From contig CALKUH010000032.1 of assembly GCA_937996795.1 (NCBI GenBank), forward strand, positions 7,168 to 71,167: 64,000 nt of DNA, given 5' to 3'. The notes below the pieces were generated by a model. That model did no database searches, was not told the origin of the DNA, and was given only the letters and a program-made list of their open reading frames with translations. The DNA comes from an uncultured Verrucomicrobiota bacterium. GTDB lineage: Bacteria > Verrucomicrobiota > Kiritimatiellia > CAIVKH01. The number at the start of each line of letters is the position of its first letter. Position 1 is the stretch's first letter. Positions 17,771 through 25,904 of this stretch are shown here, piece after piece. The translations under genes were made by a program, and so were the position numbers.

Positions 17771-19426
17771 ATGCCCCCCCGCGCCGCCACTCCCTCCCGC
17801 TCCCTTCGCCTCGTCCTCCTCCTCGTCCTCGTCCTCGGACTGGGCCTCACCCTCTGGGCCGCGCAATCCGCGCGCCTGCGGGAACGGCAGCGGATCGACG
17901 CGGAATTCCGGGCCGAGGCGCAGGCGCTGGCGCGGGCCGTCGAGCGCGAGATGGCGCTTTTCACCAGCGTGCTCGCGTCGCTCGGCGACCTCCATACGCT
18001 GTCGGAAGGCATCAGCGCCGCCGATTTCGCGGAATTCGCCCGCAAAGGTCTCTCGCACCAGAAATCCATCCTCGGCCCGTTCGGCTTCGCGCAGCGCATC
18101 CCGCTCGAAGTCCGCGTGGCCCTCGAATCATCCGAAAATCCGAAATCCGAAATCGAAAGTCCACAATCGTCCATACTGGAATTCGGCCCCGGCGGCCCGC
18201 AGCCCGCGGGCCTGCGTCCCGACTACTTCCCGCTCACCTACCAGACGCCCGACGGCGGACTGAACCTGCCGCTCGGCTTCGACCTCGCGACCCTGCCGGG
18301 CCAGGCGGAAGCCATCGCGCGGATGGCCACCGGCGGCGGGCCGGCCCTCGGCGCCTCCATCGGCGCCGCGGAGCCGGGCGGCGCGTCGGGCTTCCTTGTG
18401 TCCGCGCCCATCGGCGCGGGCGAGGCGTTCCGCGGTTTCACCCTCGCGCGCCTGTGGCCGCAGGAACTGCTGGATCGCGCCCTGCGCCAAGCCCGTGTCC
18501 GGCAACTGCAAGTCACGCTGTTCGACCCCGTGTACGGGCGCCCGCCGGTCGCGACGACCGCGCGATTCTCCGCCGAATTTCCCGTTGCCCTCGCGGACCA
18601 GGCCTGGGTGCTCCGCTGCGAGGCGGGTGCGGACTACCAGGAAACCCGCACCGGCCGCGCGTGGCTGCTGATCCTCGCCGGCGGCTCGGCGGCCACGCTC
18701 CTGCTCGCGCTTGTCCTCGGCCTGCTCTCCTCCCGCGCGCGCGCCATCGAGCGCACCGTCCGCGAGCGCACCGCCGAACTGGAAACCGCCAACCGCCAGC
18801 TCGCCGCCGAGATGGACGAACGCGCGCGCCTCGAGGAGGCCATGCACACCGCCACGCTGCGGGAGAAGCAGCGCATCGGCCAGGATCTGCACGACTCGCT
18901 CGGCCAGAAACTCACCGGCGCCGTATACCTCGCCCGCGCGCTCGGCGTCGCGCCGTCGCCCGAAACGCCCGCACAGGTCGAGAAGTTGGTGGATTTGCTC
19001 AAGGACGCCATCGCCCAGGTGCGCCGCACCGCGCGCGGTCTCGCGCCGCTGGAAGTGGGGGAGGACGGCCTCGTGCCCGGCCTGCGCCGCCTCGCCGAGG
19101 AAACCTGCGACGTCTTCAACATCGCCTGCTCGTTCCGCGAAACCGGCGCGCCACCCTCGCTCGCACCCGGCGCCGCCATCCACCTCTATCACATCGCGCA
19201 GGAGGCCGTGCACAACGCCGTCCGCCACGGCGGCGCGCGCGAAATCACCGTGGAACTCAGCCCCCGCGCGCTGCGGATCATCGACAACGGCCGCGGCTTC
19301 GACCCCGCCGCCACCTCCGCCGGCGCCGGCCTCCGCATCATGCGCCACCGTGCCACCCGCATCGGCGCCACCCTCAACGTCACTTCGTCACCGCAAGGCA
19401 CCACCCTCACCATAAACCTCCCCTAA
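17771..19426 (+). CDS. CHASE-domain sensor histidine kinase (NarL/DegS type)
   Basis: This 551-residue membrane sensor has an N-terminal transmembrane helix (about 10-30) and a periplasmic CHASE domain to about 290, with the typical GFDLATLPGQAEAIARM segment. A second helix (about 300-320) and a short coiled coil follow. The HisKA_3 dimerisation box has phospho-acceptor His374 (GQDLHDSLGQ). The ATPase domain has an N box (QEAVHNAVRHGG) and a G box (DNGRGFD). Its partner is probably the NarL-type regulator at 21138. Inside the CHASE domain, 18127-18180 is a repeat-derived in-frame insertion. No Shine-Dalgarno precedes ATG 17771. Confidence 0.9.
   Translation: MPPRAATPSRSLRLVLLLVLVLGLGLTLWAAQSARLRERQRIDAEFRAEAQALARAVEREMALFTSVLASLGDLHTLSEGISAADFAEFARKGLSHQKSILGPFGFAQRIPLEVRVALESSENPKSEIESPQSSILEFGPGGPQPAGLRPDYFPLTYQTPDGGLNLPLGFDLATLPGQAEAIARMATGGGPALGASIGAAEPGGASGFLVSAPIGAGEAFRGFTLARLWPQELLDRALRQARVRQLQVTLFDPVYGRPPVATTARFSAEFPVALADQAWVLRCEAGADYQETRTGRAWLLILAGGSAATLLLALVLGLLSSRARAIERTVRERTAELETANRQLAAEMDERARLEEAMHTATLREKQRIGQDLHDSLGQKLTGAVYLARALGVAPSPETPAQVEKLVDLLKDAIAQVRRTARGLAPLEVGEDGLVPGLRRLAEETCDVFNIACSFRETGAPPSLAPGAAIHLYHIAQEAVHNAVRHGGAREITVELSPRALRIIDNGRGFDPAATSAGAGLRIMRHRATRIGATLNVTSSPQGTTLTINLP
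18127..18180. repeat. Short-repeat insertion inside the histidine-kinase coding sequence
   Basis: This stretch is built on repeated ATCCGAAA/TCCGAAATC units and is visibly lower in GC than the flanking coding DNA. It is in frame and encodes about SSENPKSEIESPQSS, a polar loop absent from the rest of the CHASE pattern. It looks like a dispersed intergenic repeat that inserted without breaking the frame. Confidence 0.55.
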
Positions 19427-19436
19427 ATCCCCCCCC

Positions 19437-19555
19437 AAAAAACTCCGTGCCTCCGAGTCTCCGTGGTTTAAAAACTCCTCATAATTCGCGCAAAATCGCG
19501 TCAATTCGCGGTGGTTCTTCCCCCTCCGAAAAATATTCCCCAAAATTCGCGTCTA
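19437..19555. repeat. Low-complexity repeat-rich spacer after the histidine kinase
   Basis: The spacer contains CTCCGTGCCTCCGAGTCTCCGTGG, built of CTCCGTG-like units, followed by ATTCGCG/AATTCGCG units. Both are short tandem families, unlike the coding DNA around them. No gene is seen here. A promoter for the next gene follows directly. Confidence 0.5.
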
Positions 19556-19559
19556 CGTA

Positions 19560-19588
19560 TTGACACGTACTCCGCCTACGTGTAGCCT
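19560..19588 (+). promoter_or_regulatory. Predicted promoter with an internal palindromic operator
   Basis: TTGACA (19560-19565) and TAGCCT (19583-19588) are separated by 17 bases. ACACGTA (19563-19569) and TACGTGT (19577-19583) form a perfect 7-base inverted repeat that spans the end of the -35 box, the spacer and the first base of the -10 box. This layout fits a site for a dimeric regulator, possibly the NarL-type regulator nearby. The leader to ATG 19679 would be about 85 bases. Confidence 0.6.
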
Positions 19589-19678
19589 CTTACTCAGTTG
19601 GTAACAAAAAATTCGTACAAATCGTGTAGACAGTCGCAGGTCGTTTCGGGTATCAAATCAACCAACGCGGAGAAAACC

Positions 19679-20368
19679 ATGAACAAGTCACTCGTTTTAG
19701 CAGCAGGTCTGGCGATCCTCGCCACGTCCTCCTTCGCCCAAACCCAAGTCCTTAGCCGCAACGCCGTGGGCTACGTGAAGATCGATGCAGTTCGCAGCAA
19801 CTTTTACTATATTGCTAACAACTTCTTCAGCCTTGATGGTGCAAATGTCCCCATCACGGTTACCAATCTTCTCGGGCAGCAAGTGCCTGCCGGCACATTG
19901 GTAAACGTTTGGGACCCCGTTGCACAGACATACCGCCCTGAAAACAAGATTGGAACTGCATGGTTTCCGGGGACGAATCGACTGTTTCCCGGAAGAGGCT
20001 TCTGGATAAAGATCCCTAACAACGCACCGAGCAACAGTTATGCCGTCTACCTGATGGGTGAAGTCCCAGATAAAAACACTCTGCCTACAAACACGGCAAC
20101 TGTTTTGCCCGGTTTCAACGCGATCGCAAATCCCTATCCCACGTCAATGCGCTTCACGAATTCCGTCGTTGCGAAATCGGGTGTCGCGGGCGATATAGCC
20201 ATATTCTGGAACCCGAACAACCAAACCTATGGCGGACAAGAAAATCGAATTGGATCAACATGGTTTCCAGGTACGAATATGCTGATCCCTGGACAAGGAT
20301 TTTGGTACAAGAGCATCCGCTCAACTAACTTTACATGGATCGAGCCTAAGCCCTACACTTGGCCGTGA
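19679..20368 (+). CDS. Secreted protein with two internal repeats, function unknown
   Basis: The 229-residue product has a clear signal peptide (MNKSLVLAAGLAILATSSFAQ). After it come two related units of about 75 residues. One contains QTYRPENKIGTAWFPGTN then PGRGFWIK, the other QTYGGQENRIGSTWFPGTN then PGQGFWYK. This indicates an internal duplication. An opening segment NAVGYVKID resembles secreted proteins that I associate with Verrucomicrobiota, but I cannot name the family. ATG 19679 has GGAGA upstream. Base composition is distinctly lower in GC than the neighbours (25 of 60 in 19801-19860). It is followed by a PEP-CTERM gene. Confidence 0.82.
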   Translation: MNKSLVLAAGLAILATSSFAQTQVLSRNAVGYVKIDAVRSNFYYIANNFFSLDGANVPITVTNLLGQQVPAGTLVNVWDPVAQTYRPENKIGTAWFPGTNRLFPGRGFWIKIPNNAPSNSYAVYLMGEVPDKNTLPTNTATVLPGFNAIANPYPTSMRFTNSVVAKSGVAGDIAIFWNPNNQTYGGQENRIGSTWFPGTNMLIPGQGFWYKSIRSTNFTWIEPKPYTWP

Positions 20369-20397
20369 TCGCGTCTAAATAATCGAAAGGAACATCA

Positions 20398-21030
20398 ATG
20401 AAAAAGCTACTGACATCAATTGCTGTCGCGTGTGCGGCCGCTAGCTCAAGTCTTGCAACAATAACCGTAAACTGGTCTCCCCAGCAAGGTGTTGCGGCTC
20501 CCACGGCCTTGGGTGGCGGTGCTGCTCTTGGTGCCGGATTCCTTGTGCAGTTGATTTGGACTCCTGCGGCTACGATTGCTGGTGTGGGCGCGATTGATCC
20601 TAACAATCCTACTGCTGCGACCGGGGGCGATGTTGTTCTATCCTCTCAGTTTGCTCAGTTTGACGGAGTTTTCTTCTATCAAGACGATTACCCCGAGGCT
20701 CTGGCAAGCGTTACAGAACCTACGTTTCTCTCTGGAAACGTTTACCTCCGCTTGTTTTCAACGGCTGCTCCGACCGCGAATAACTTCTTCTACGGTTTGA
20801 GCGGATTCCAGTCCGGGCTTCTGATCGATCAGGATCCGAATCCGAGTACTCCGAATCAAATCCTTCTTTCCAATCCCAACAATGGTGCGTTGTTCTGGGG
20901 GAATGAAGGCTACACCGGAAACAACGACCCGCTCAACACGTGGGTTCAGGTGGTGCCCGAGCCGTCCGTGTTTGCGCTCGCGGCGCTGGGTGCGGCTGTG
21001 ATCGGAATTCGCCGCTTCCGTCGCTCCTAA
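20398..21030 (+). CDS. PEP-CTERM sorting-domain protein
   Basis: The 210-residue product has an N-terminal signal peptide (MKKLLTSIAVACAAASSSLA). It ends with a PEP-CTERM tripartite signal: VPEPS, a hydrophobic helix (VFALAALGAAVIGI) and a basic tail (RRFRRS). Such proteins are processed by an exosortase and usually end up at the cell surface or in extracellular polymer. No exosortase is encoded in this window. The middle is Gly/Ala/Asn-rich with no known domain. AAAGGAA before ATG 20398 is a good ribosome site. It is probably co-transcribed with the gene at 19679, shares its lower GC, and ends at a strong terminator. Confidence 0.9.
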   Translation: MKKLLTSIAVACAAASSSLATITVNWSPQQGVAAPTALGGGAALGAGFLVQLIWTPAATIAGVGAIDPNNPTAATGGDVVLSSQFAQFDGVFFYQDDYPEALASVTEPTFLSGNVYLRLFSTAAPTANNFFYGLSGFQSGLLIDQDPNPSTPNQILLSNPNNGALFWGNEGYTGNNDPLNTWVQVVPEPSVFALAALGAAVIGIRRFRRS

Positions 21031-21051
21031 TCGGCTGACATGCGATTCAAC

Positions 21052-21081
21052 AAAGGCGGTCCCGTTCGCGGGACCGCCTTT
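21052..21081 (+). terminator. Strong hairpin terminator with UUCG loop
   Basis: AAAGGCGGTCCCG (21052-21064) and CGGGACCGCCTTT (21069-21081) form a perfect 13-base stem with a TTCG tetraloop. The stem ends in A/T pairs, so both strands carry a short T-run. It closes the PEP-CTERM transcription unit. Confidence 0.88.
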
Positions 21082-21137
21082 GTGCGTTAATATCCACGTT
21101 GTCTGCACTCGCCCTCGCGCGCTGAATCTGCATACTG

Positions 21138-21806
21138 ATGCCGCGAAACATGCCTTCACCGATCCGACTCTTGATTGTCGATGACCATGCCATTGTCCGG
21201 CATGGCTTGGCGCTGTTGTTGTCCCGGTTTCCCGAATTCACCGTCGCGGCGGAGGCGGGGAGCCGGGCGGACGCCCTGGCCGTGGCGGGTGGGACCGAGG
21301 TTGATGCAGCGATCGTGGACCTTTCGCTGAAGGACGGCAGTGGACTTGACCTGATCCGCGATCTGCTCCGCCAGAAGCCGAACCTGCCGTGCCTCGTGCT
21401 CTCGATGCATGACGAGCTGGAATATGCGGAGAAAGCGCTGCGCGCCGGCGCGCGCGGCTATGTGATGAAGGAAAACGCCGACGAGGTGATCGTCGATGCG
21501 CTTCGGAAGGTCCTCGCCGGCGAGCTGTACGCCAGTCCCGACGTCGCCGCCAAACTGTTGCGCCAGGTCGTCACCCCGCACGAAGCGCGTGGCGCCGAGG
21601 GCGTGGACAGCCTGACCGACCGCGAGAAGGAGATCTTCCGCTGCCTGGGGCAGGGCCTGACGACCAAGAAAATCGCCGAACAATTCGGCCTCAGCGCGCG
21701 CACTGTCGAAGTCCACCGCGCCAGCATCAAACGCAAACTCGCCTGCGAAGACACCGCCCAACTCCTGCGCGAAGCCGTCCGATGGGTGGAAGCGGGGAAC
21801 GCATGA
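21138..21806 (+). CDS. NarL/FixJ-type response regulator
   Basis: The 222-residue product has an N-terminal receiver domain with acidic pocket Asp15-Asp16, phospho-acceptor Asp61 (AAIVDLSL) and conserved Lys in YVMKEN. It has a C-terminal LuxR-type helix-turn-helix (LTDREKEIFRCLGQGLTTKKIAEQFGLSARTVEVHR). It is the likely partner of the HisKA_3 kinase at 17771, since this kinase class pairs with NarL regulators. The two are separated by the two secreted-protein genes. ATG 21150 is an alternative start; neither has a clear Shine-Dalgarno sequence. Confidence 0.93.
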   Translation: MPRNMPSPIRLLIVDDHAIVRHGLALLLSRFPEFTVAAEAGSRADALAVAGGTEVDAAIVDLSLKDGSGLDLIRDLLRQKPNLPCLVLSMHDELEYAEKALRAGARGYVMKENADEVIVDALRKVLAGELYASPDVAAKLLRQVVTPHEARGAEGVDSLTDREKEIFRCLGQGLTTKKIAEQFGLSARTVEVHRASIKRKLACEDTAQLLREAVRWVEAGNA

Positions 21807-21891
21807 AGCCCGTCCGACACCAACGTCCTTGCCCCATCGTTCGACGCTTCTTCTCTCGTGTCCTCGTCCCTTCTTCCCTCGTTTCCTTGCC

Positions 21892-22524
21892 ATGAACTAC
21901 CTCCTACTCATCCTCGCCTCCTATCTGCTCGGCGCCATTCCGTTCGGGCTGCTGCTCGGCAAGCTCAAGGGCATTGATGTCCGCACGGTGGGCAGCAAGA
22001 ACATCGGCGCGACGAATGTCCTGCGCTCTGTCGGCAAGCCGTGGGGCATTGCGACGTTTATCCTCGATGCGTTGAAGGGCTTTGTGCCCGCCTTTGTTTT
22101 TCCAGGCGTTGCAAGCGCGTGGGCGGGGGAGTTCCAGTCGTTGGAAATCGCCGCGCTGGCCGGCGGCGCGGCCGCGATCATCGGTCACAATTTCCCGATT
22201 TATCTCGGGTTCAAGGGCGGCAAGGGTGTCGCGACGAGCGCGGGCGCGTTGCTCGGGATCGCGCCGCTGGCGGTGGCCGTGGGCCTCGCGGTGTGGGCCG
22301 TGTTTTTCTTCACCCTGCGCTACGTGTCGCTGGCCTCGATCGCCGCCGCGCTATCCGTGCCGGTTGTGGGGTGGGTGTACTACCGCGATGCCGGCTGGGT
22401 GGTCCCCGCCGCCCTGACCGTCCTCGCCGCGCTGATCATCTTCCGCCACCGCGCCAACATCCAGCGCCTGCTCAACGGGACCGAGCACCGGTTTGGGAAG
22501 AAGACGGGCCCCGGTGATCGGTAA
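21892..22524 (+). CDS. plsY: Acyl-phosphate:glycerol-3-phosphate acyltransferase PlsY
   Basis: PlsY transfers an acyl chain from acyl phosphate to glycerol-3-phosphate, the first membrane step of phosphatidic acid synthesis. The 210-residue integral membrane protein has the family motifs GSKNIGATNVLR and GHNFPIYLGFKGGKGVATSAG and about five membrane helices. ATG 21892 follows a pyrimidine-rich leader (CTCGTTTCCTTGCC) with no Shine-Dalgarno. The stop lies inside an inverted repeat. The convergent gene gpsA makes its substrate, glycerol-3-phosphate. Confidence 0.95.
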   Translation: MNYLLLILASYLLGAIPFGLLLGKLKGIDVRTVGSKNIGATNVLRSVGKPWGIATFILDALKGFVPAFVFPGVASAWAGEFQSLEIAALAGGAAAIIGHNFPIYLGFKGGKGVATSAGALLGIAPLAVAVGLAVWAVFFFTLRYVSLASIAAALSVPVVGWVYYRDAGWVVPAALTVLAALIIFRHRANIQRLLNGTEHRFGKKTGPGDR

Positions 22525-22585
22525 TCAGTGACCAGTAATCCGTAACAGAACACTGATTACTGGTCACCGGTCACTGGTCACCTCT
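22514..22585. repeat. Inverted repeat between plsY and gpsA, GTGACCAGT family, copy 2
   Basis: GTGACCAGTAATC (22528-22540) and GATTACTGGTCAC (22555-22567) form a perfect 13-base stem with a 14-base loop. A further CACTGGTCACC unit follows at 22572-22582. The plsY stop codon is inside the element and the gpsA stop is just beyond it. It may serve as a shared 3' hairpin for the two convergent genes. It shares the GTGACCAGT core with the element at 101-155. Confidence 0.7.
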
Positions 22586-22589
22586 TCCC

Positions 22590-23579
22590 CTACTTCTCCC
22601 GCTTCGGCTCGCGGCCCATCAGGGCCTGGACGGCTTCGCGCGGGTTGCGGTTGTCGTGGACGACGGCGACGACCTGTTCGGTGATGGGGACGGAGACGCC
22701 GAGTTCGTTGGCGAGGTCGAGCGCGGCGCGGCAGGTCCAGATGCCTTCCGCCACCTGCTCCATGCCGCCGAGGATCGCGTCGAGTTTTTCGCCCTTGCCC
22801 AGGCGCTCGCCGACGCCCCGGTTGCGGCTCAGTTTGCTGGCGCAGGTGACGATGAGGTCGCCGATGCCGCTCAACCCGGCGAAGGTCTCGGCCCGCGCCC
22901 CGCGCGCGATGCCGAGCCGGGTCATTTCCGCCAGCCCGCGGGTGATCAGCGCGGCCTTCGTATTGTCGCCAAACCCGATGCCATCGCTGATCCCGGCCGC
23001 GACCGCGATGACGTTCTTCAGCGCGCCGCCCAGTTCAACCCCCACGACGTCCTCGCTCGTATAGACGCGGAACTCCGCGCTGTTGAAGACCTGCTGCAGC
23101 GCGACTGCGCGCTCGTGGTCCGTGCAGGCAATGACGACGGCGGACGGCACGCCGCGCGCGACTTCCTCCGCGTGGCTGGGCCCGGACAGGGCGGCGACCG
23201 GGCCGTGGCCGAGTTGCTCCTCGGCGATTTCCGTCAGCCGCCGGTGGGTTTGTTTGTCCAGGCCCTTGGCCACGCTGACGACGTGGGTGCCCGGCTTGAT
23301 CAGCGGCGCGAAATCGGCGGCGACCTGTTTGAAAAAGCGGGACGGGACCGCCAGTACGATTACCTCGGCCCCGGCGACCGCCTCCGCCTTGTCCGCCGTC
23401 CATTCGATGGCGTCCGGCAGCGGGACGCCGGGCAGGAATTTGCGGTTCTCGCGCGTGTCGACGATCGCGCGGATGTACTCGCCGAACGGCCCCCACATGC
23501 GCACGCGATGCCCGTTCCGGTGCAACACCAGCCCGAGCGCCGTACCCCATCCGCCATCGCCAAGAATCGCAATATTCAT
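22590..23579 (-). CDS. gpsA: Glycerol-3-phosphate dehydrogenase [NAD(P)+] GpsA
   Basis: GpsA reduces dihydroxyacetone phosphate to sn-glycerol-3-phosphate for phospholipid synthesis. The 329-residue product begins MNIAILGDGGWGTALG, the Rossmann nucleotide-binding motif. It has the family segments LSGPSHAEEVARG, GGALKNVIAVAAGI (catalytic Lys) and LSGIGDLIVTC. ATG 23579 is chosen because it starts directly at the Rossmann strand; in-frame sequence upstream is a low-complexity extension. It is convergent with plsY, the next enzyme in the pathway. Confidence 0.95.
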   Translation of the reverse strand: MNIAILGDGGWGTALGLVLHRNGHRVRMWGPFGEYIRAIVDTRENRKFLPGVPLPDAIEWTADKAEAVAGAEVIVLAVPSRFFKQVAADFAPLIKPGTHVVSVAKGLDKQTHRRLTEIAEEQLGHGPVAALSGPSHAEEVARGVPSAVVIACTDHERAVALQQVFNSAEFRVYTSEDVVGVELGGALKNVIAVAAGISDGIGFGDNTKAALITRGLAEMTRLGIARGARAETFAGLSGIGDLIVTCASKLSRNRGVGERLGKGEKLDAILGGMEQVAEGIWTCRAALDLANELGVSVPITEQVVAVVHDNRNPREAVQALMGREPKREK

Positions 23580-23762
23580 GTGCGCAGTATGCCGGGGAGG
23601 ATTGAGAAATGCCAGAGTGAGTCTTGGCGGGAGCGGGCGAGTGGCGAGTGCGAGTGACGAGGGGTCATGAGCGGCGGTTTGAGTTGCCTTCCCCTTGTCC
23701 CCCGCACTCCTCCCTCGCACTTTCCTATTGCCTCCCCGTGCTACATCCCGTATCGCCTAGAC

Positions 23763-24854
23763 ATGGCGTTCCAACAGAGTCCGTTGAAGGGCATGGCGTG
23801 GGAGCGGTTCCGCGACCTGGACCCCGAGCAGAAAGGCCCGTTGCTCAACCGGAACGGGCGTCCGCATCACGCGTTGATTGCCCAGCAGTTCGACCGCGCG
23901 ATGCTCGACCGGATCGGCGATCTCGCAACCAAAATGCGCAAGATCGCGAAGACCCGTGGCGGCATGAAGTTCCTCCAGGACCTGCTGTCCGAAAAGCGCG
24001 CGATGCTCTATTTCGCGCAGCCCTCCACCCGCACGTTCCTCTCGTTCTACGCCGCGTGCCAGATCCTCGGCATCCAGCCGGCGGAGGTGCGCGACGCGCA
24101 CACGTCGAGCGAGGTGAAGGGGGAGTCGCAGGAGGACTCCGTCCGCACGTTCAGCTCCTATTTCGACATGATCATCATGCGTCACCCGCAGGGCGGCTTC
24201 GCTGAGCGCATCGCGTGGATGCTTTCGGGCACGGACCGTCCCGTTCCGGTGGTCAACGCAGGGTCGGGCAAGGACCAGCATCCGACGCAGGCGCTGCTCG
24301 ACATCTACACGCTGCAGCGCTCGCTCGAAAAGCGGCGCGGCGGGCTGGAGGGCTCGAAGATCGCCTTTGTCGGCGACCTGCTGCGCGGGCGCACGGTGCG
24401 CTCCCTCTCGCTGCTCCTGCGCCACTACCCCGGCGTGAAGCAGTATTTTGTCGCGCCGGAACCGCTCCAGATCGGCCGCGACATTCTGGAAAAGCTCGAC
24501 GCCTCGGGCATGGCGTACGAGGTCACCTCGGACTTCGACCAGATCCTGCCCGATGTGGATGCGGTGTACATGACGCGTATCCAGGACGAGTGGGACCAGG
24601 CGGGCGAGAGCAAGGCGATCGACACGACGCGGTTCCACCTGCGCGCCGATCACCTGCAGGTCCTGAAGTCCGACGCGATCATCATGCACCCGCTGCCGCG
24701 CCGCCACGAGATCGCGCCCGAGGTGGACGCTGATCCGCGCGCAAAATACTGGCGCCAGGTCCGCAACGGCATGTGGGTCCGCGCGGTGCTGATCCTGATG
24801 ATTTTTGACCGCGACCGCGAAATTGACCGCTACTATGAAGACCTGATGAGTTGA
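23763..24854 (+). CDS. pyrB: Aspartate carbamoyltransferase catalytic chain
   Basis: The predicted reaction joins carbamoyl phosphate to aspartate in pyrimidine synthesis. The 363-residue product has the carbamoyl-phosphate motif QPSTRTFLSF, the conserved HPTQALLD, GDLLRGRTVRSL, YMTRIQDEW and HPLPRR. The YMTRIQ segment favours aspartate over ornithine as second substrate. It is 50-60 residues longer than typical PyrB because of an N-terminal extension (MAFQQSPLKGMAWERFRDLD). No pyrI regulatory gene is nearby. The paralogous argF lies directly downstream. Confidence 0.88.
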   Translation: MAFQQSPLKGMAWERFRDLDPEQKGPLLNRNGRPHHALIAQQFDRAMLDRIGDLATKMRKIAKTRGGMKFLQDLLSEKRAMLYFAQPSTRTFLSFYAACQILGIQPAEVRDAHTSSEVKGESQEDSVRTFSSYFDMIIMRHPQGGFAERIAWMLSGTDRPVPVVNAGSGKDQHPTQALLDIYTLQRSLEKRRGGLEGSKIAFVGDLLRGRTVRSLSLLLRHYPGVKQYFVAPEPLQIGRDILEKLDASGMAYEVTSDFDQILPDVDAVYMTRIQDEWDQAGESKAIDTTRFHLRADHLQVLKSDAIIMHPLPRRHEIAPEVDADPRAKYWRQVRNGMWVRAVLILMIFDRDREIDRYYEDLMS

Positions 24855-24867
24855 AGGGGAGACGGAC

Positions 24868-24945
24868 GGGATGACGGGATGAACAGGATAAAGGACGGTA
24901 CTATGGAGTTCCTATCCCGTTTATCCTGTAAATCCTGTCTCTCCG
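24868..24945. repeat. Intergenic inverted repeat between pyrB and argF
   Basis: GGGATGAACAGGATAAA faces TTTATCCTGTAAATCC about 20 bases later, making an imperfect stem. It is one of several unrelated short inverted repeats found in intergenic DNA of this window. No gene is seen here. Confidence 0.5.
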
Positions 24946-24965
24946 GTTGAGAGGAATGACTGGAT

Positions 24966-25904
24966 ATGAAGCATCTGATTACGTTGGAAAACTGGTCGTC
25001 CGCTGAGCTGACCGCGCTGCTGGACCTGGCCGACCGCGTGAAGGCGAAGCCGGCGGACTATGGCGACGCGATGCGGCGCAAGACGCTGCTGATGATTTTC
25101 GAGAAGCCCAGCCTGCGCACGCGGGTCTCGTTCGAGACCGGCGCCACGCAGATGGGCGGACACGCGATTTTCTACGACCTCGCCACGTCGCCGCTCAGTT
25201 CCGGCAAGGAAAACGTCGCCGACCTCGTGCGGGTCGTGAGCCGGTACGTGGACATCATCATGGGCCGCCTGTTCGAGCAGGCGCACATTGAGGAGATGGC
25301 GCGCCTCGCGAGCGTGCCGGTGATCAACGCGCTGACGAACTATGAGCACCCGTGCCAGATCCTCGCGGACCTGCAGACGATCCGCGAGAAGAAGGGCGCG
25401 TTGAAGGGCGTGAAGCTCGCGTATCTCGGCGACGGCAACAACAACGTGACGCATTCCCTGCTGTTCGGCTGCGCGAAGATGGGCATGCACATCAGCGTCG
25501 GCTGCCCGAAGGGCGACGAATACGAGCCGCTTTCCAGCGTGCTGGCCGGCACCCGGAAGATCGCGAAGAAAACCGGCTCGAAGATTGTCGTGACCGCCGA
25601 CGCGCTGGAGGCCGCGAAGGGCGCGGACGTGGTCTACACCGATTCGTGGATGAGCTACCACATCCCGCAGCACAAGCAGGAGTCGCGCGTGAAGGTGTTC
25701 GCGCCGTACCAGGTGAATGCCCGGCTGATGAAAGCGGCGCGGAAGGACGCGATGTTCATGAACTGCCTGCCCGCGATGCGCGGCTATGAGCAGACCGCCG
25801 AGGTGATCGACGGGCCGCGTTCCGTCGTGTTCGACCAGGCCGAAAACCGGTTGCACATCCAGAAGGCGGTCATGCTCCATTTGCTGGAATCGGCGAAGAA
25901 GTGA
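24966..25904 (+). CDS. argF: Ornithine carbamoyltransferase
   Basis: ArgF makes citrulline from ornithine and carbamoyl phosphate in arginine synthesis. The 312-residue product has the carbamoyl-phosphate motif FEKPSLRTRVSFE (usually STRTR; here Leu replaces Thr), HPCQILADL, the ornithine-side YTDSWMSYH and MNCLPAMRGYE with the catalytic Cys. Length is typical. ATG 24966 follows the repeat-bearing spacer after pyrB. Two carbamoyltransferases side by side compete for the same donor. Confidence 0.94.
   Translation: MKHLITLENWSSAELTALLDLADRVKAKPADYGDAMRRKTLLMIFEKPSLRTRVSFETGATQMGGHAIFYDLATSPLSSGKENVADLVRVVSRYVDIIMGRLFEQAHIEEMARLASVPVINALTNYEHPCQILADLQTIREKKGALKGVKLAYLGDGNNNVTHSLLFGCAKMGMHISVGCPKGDEYEPLSSVLAGTRKIAKKTGSKIVVTADALEAAKGADVVYTDSWMSYHIPQHKQESRVKVFAPYQVNARLMKAARKDAMFMNCLPAMRGYEQTAEVIDGPRSVVFDQAENRLHIQKAVMLHLLESAKK

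Noticed and set aside
14986..19563. 1,525-residue plus-strand open frame
   Set aside because: It runs antisense to purL and then out of frame through the histidine kinase. The composition is shadow-like and crosses two real genes and a spacer.
23763..24854. Second ornithine carbamoyltransferase instead of PyrB
   Set aside because: YMTRIQ and HPLPRR fit aspartate carbamoyltransferase. The ornithine-type segment is present only in the downstream paralogue.
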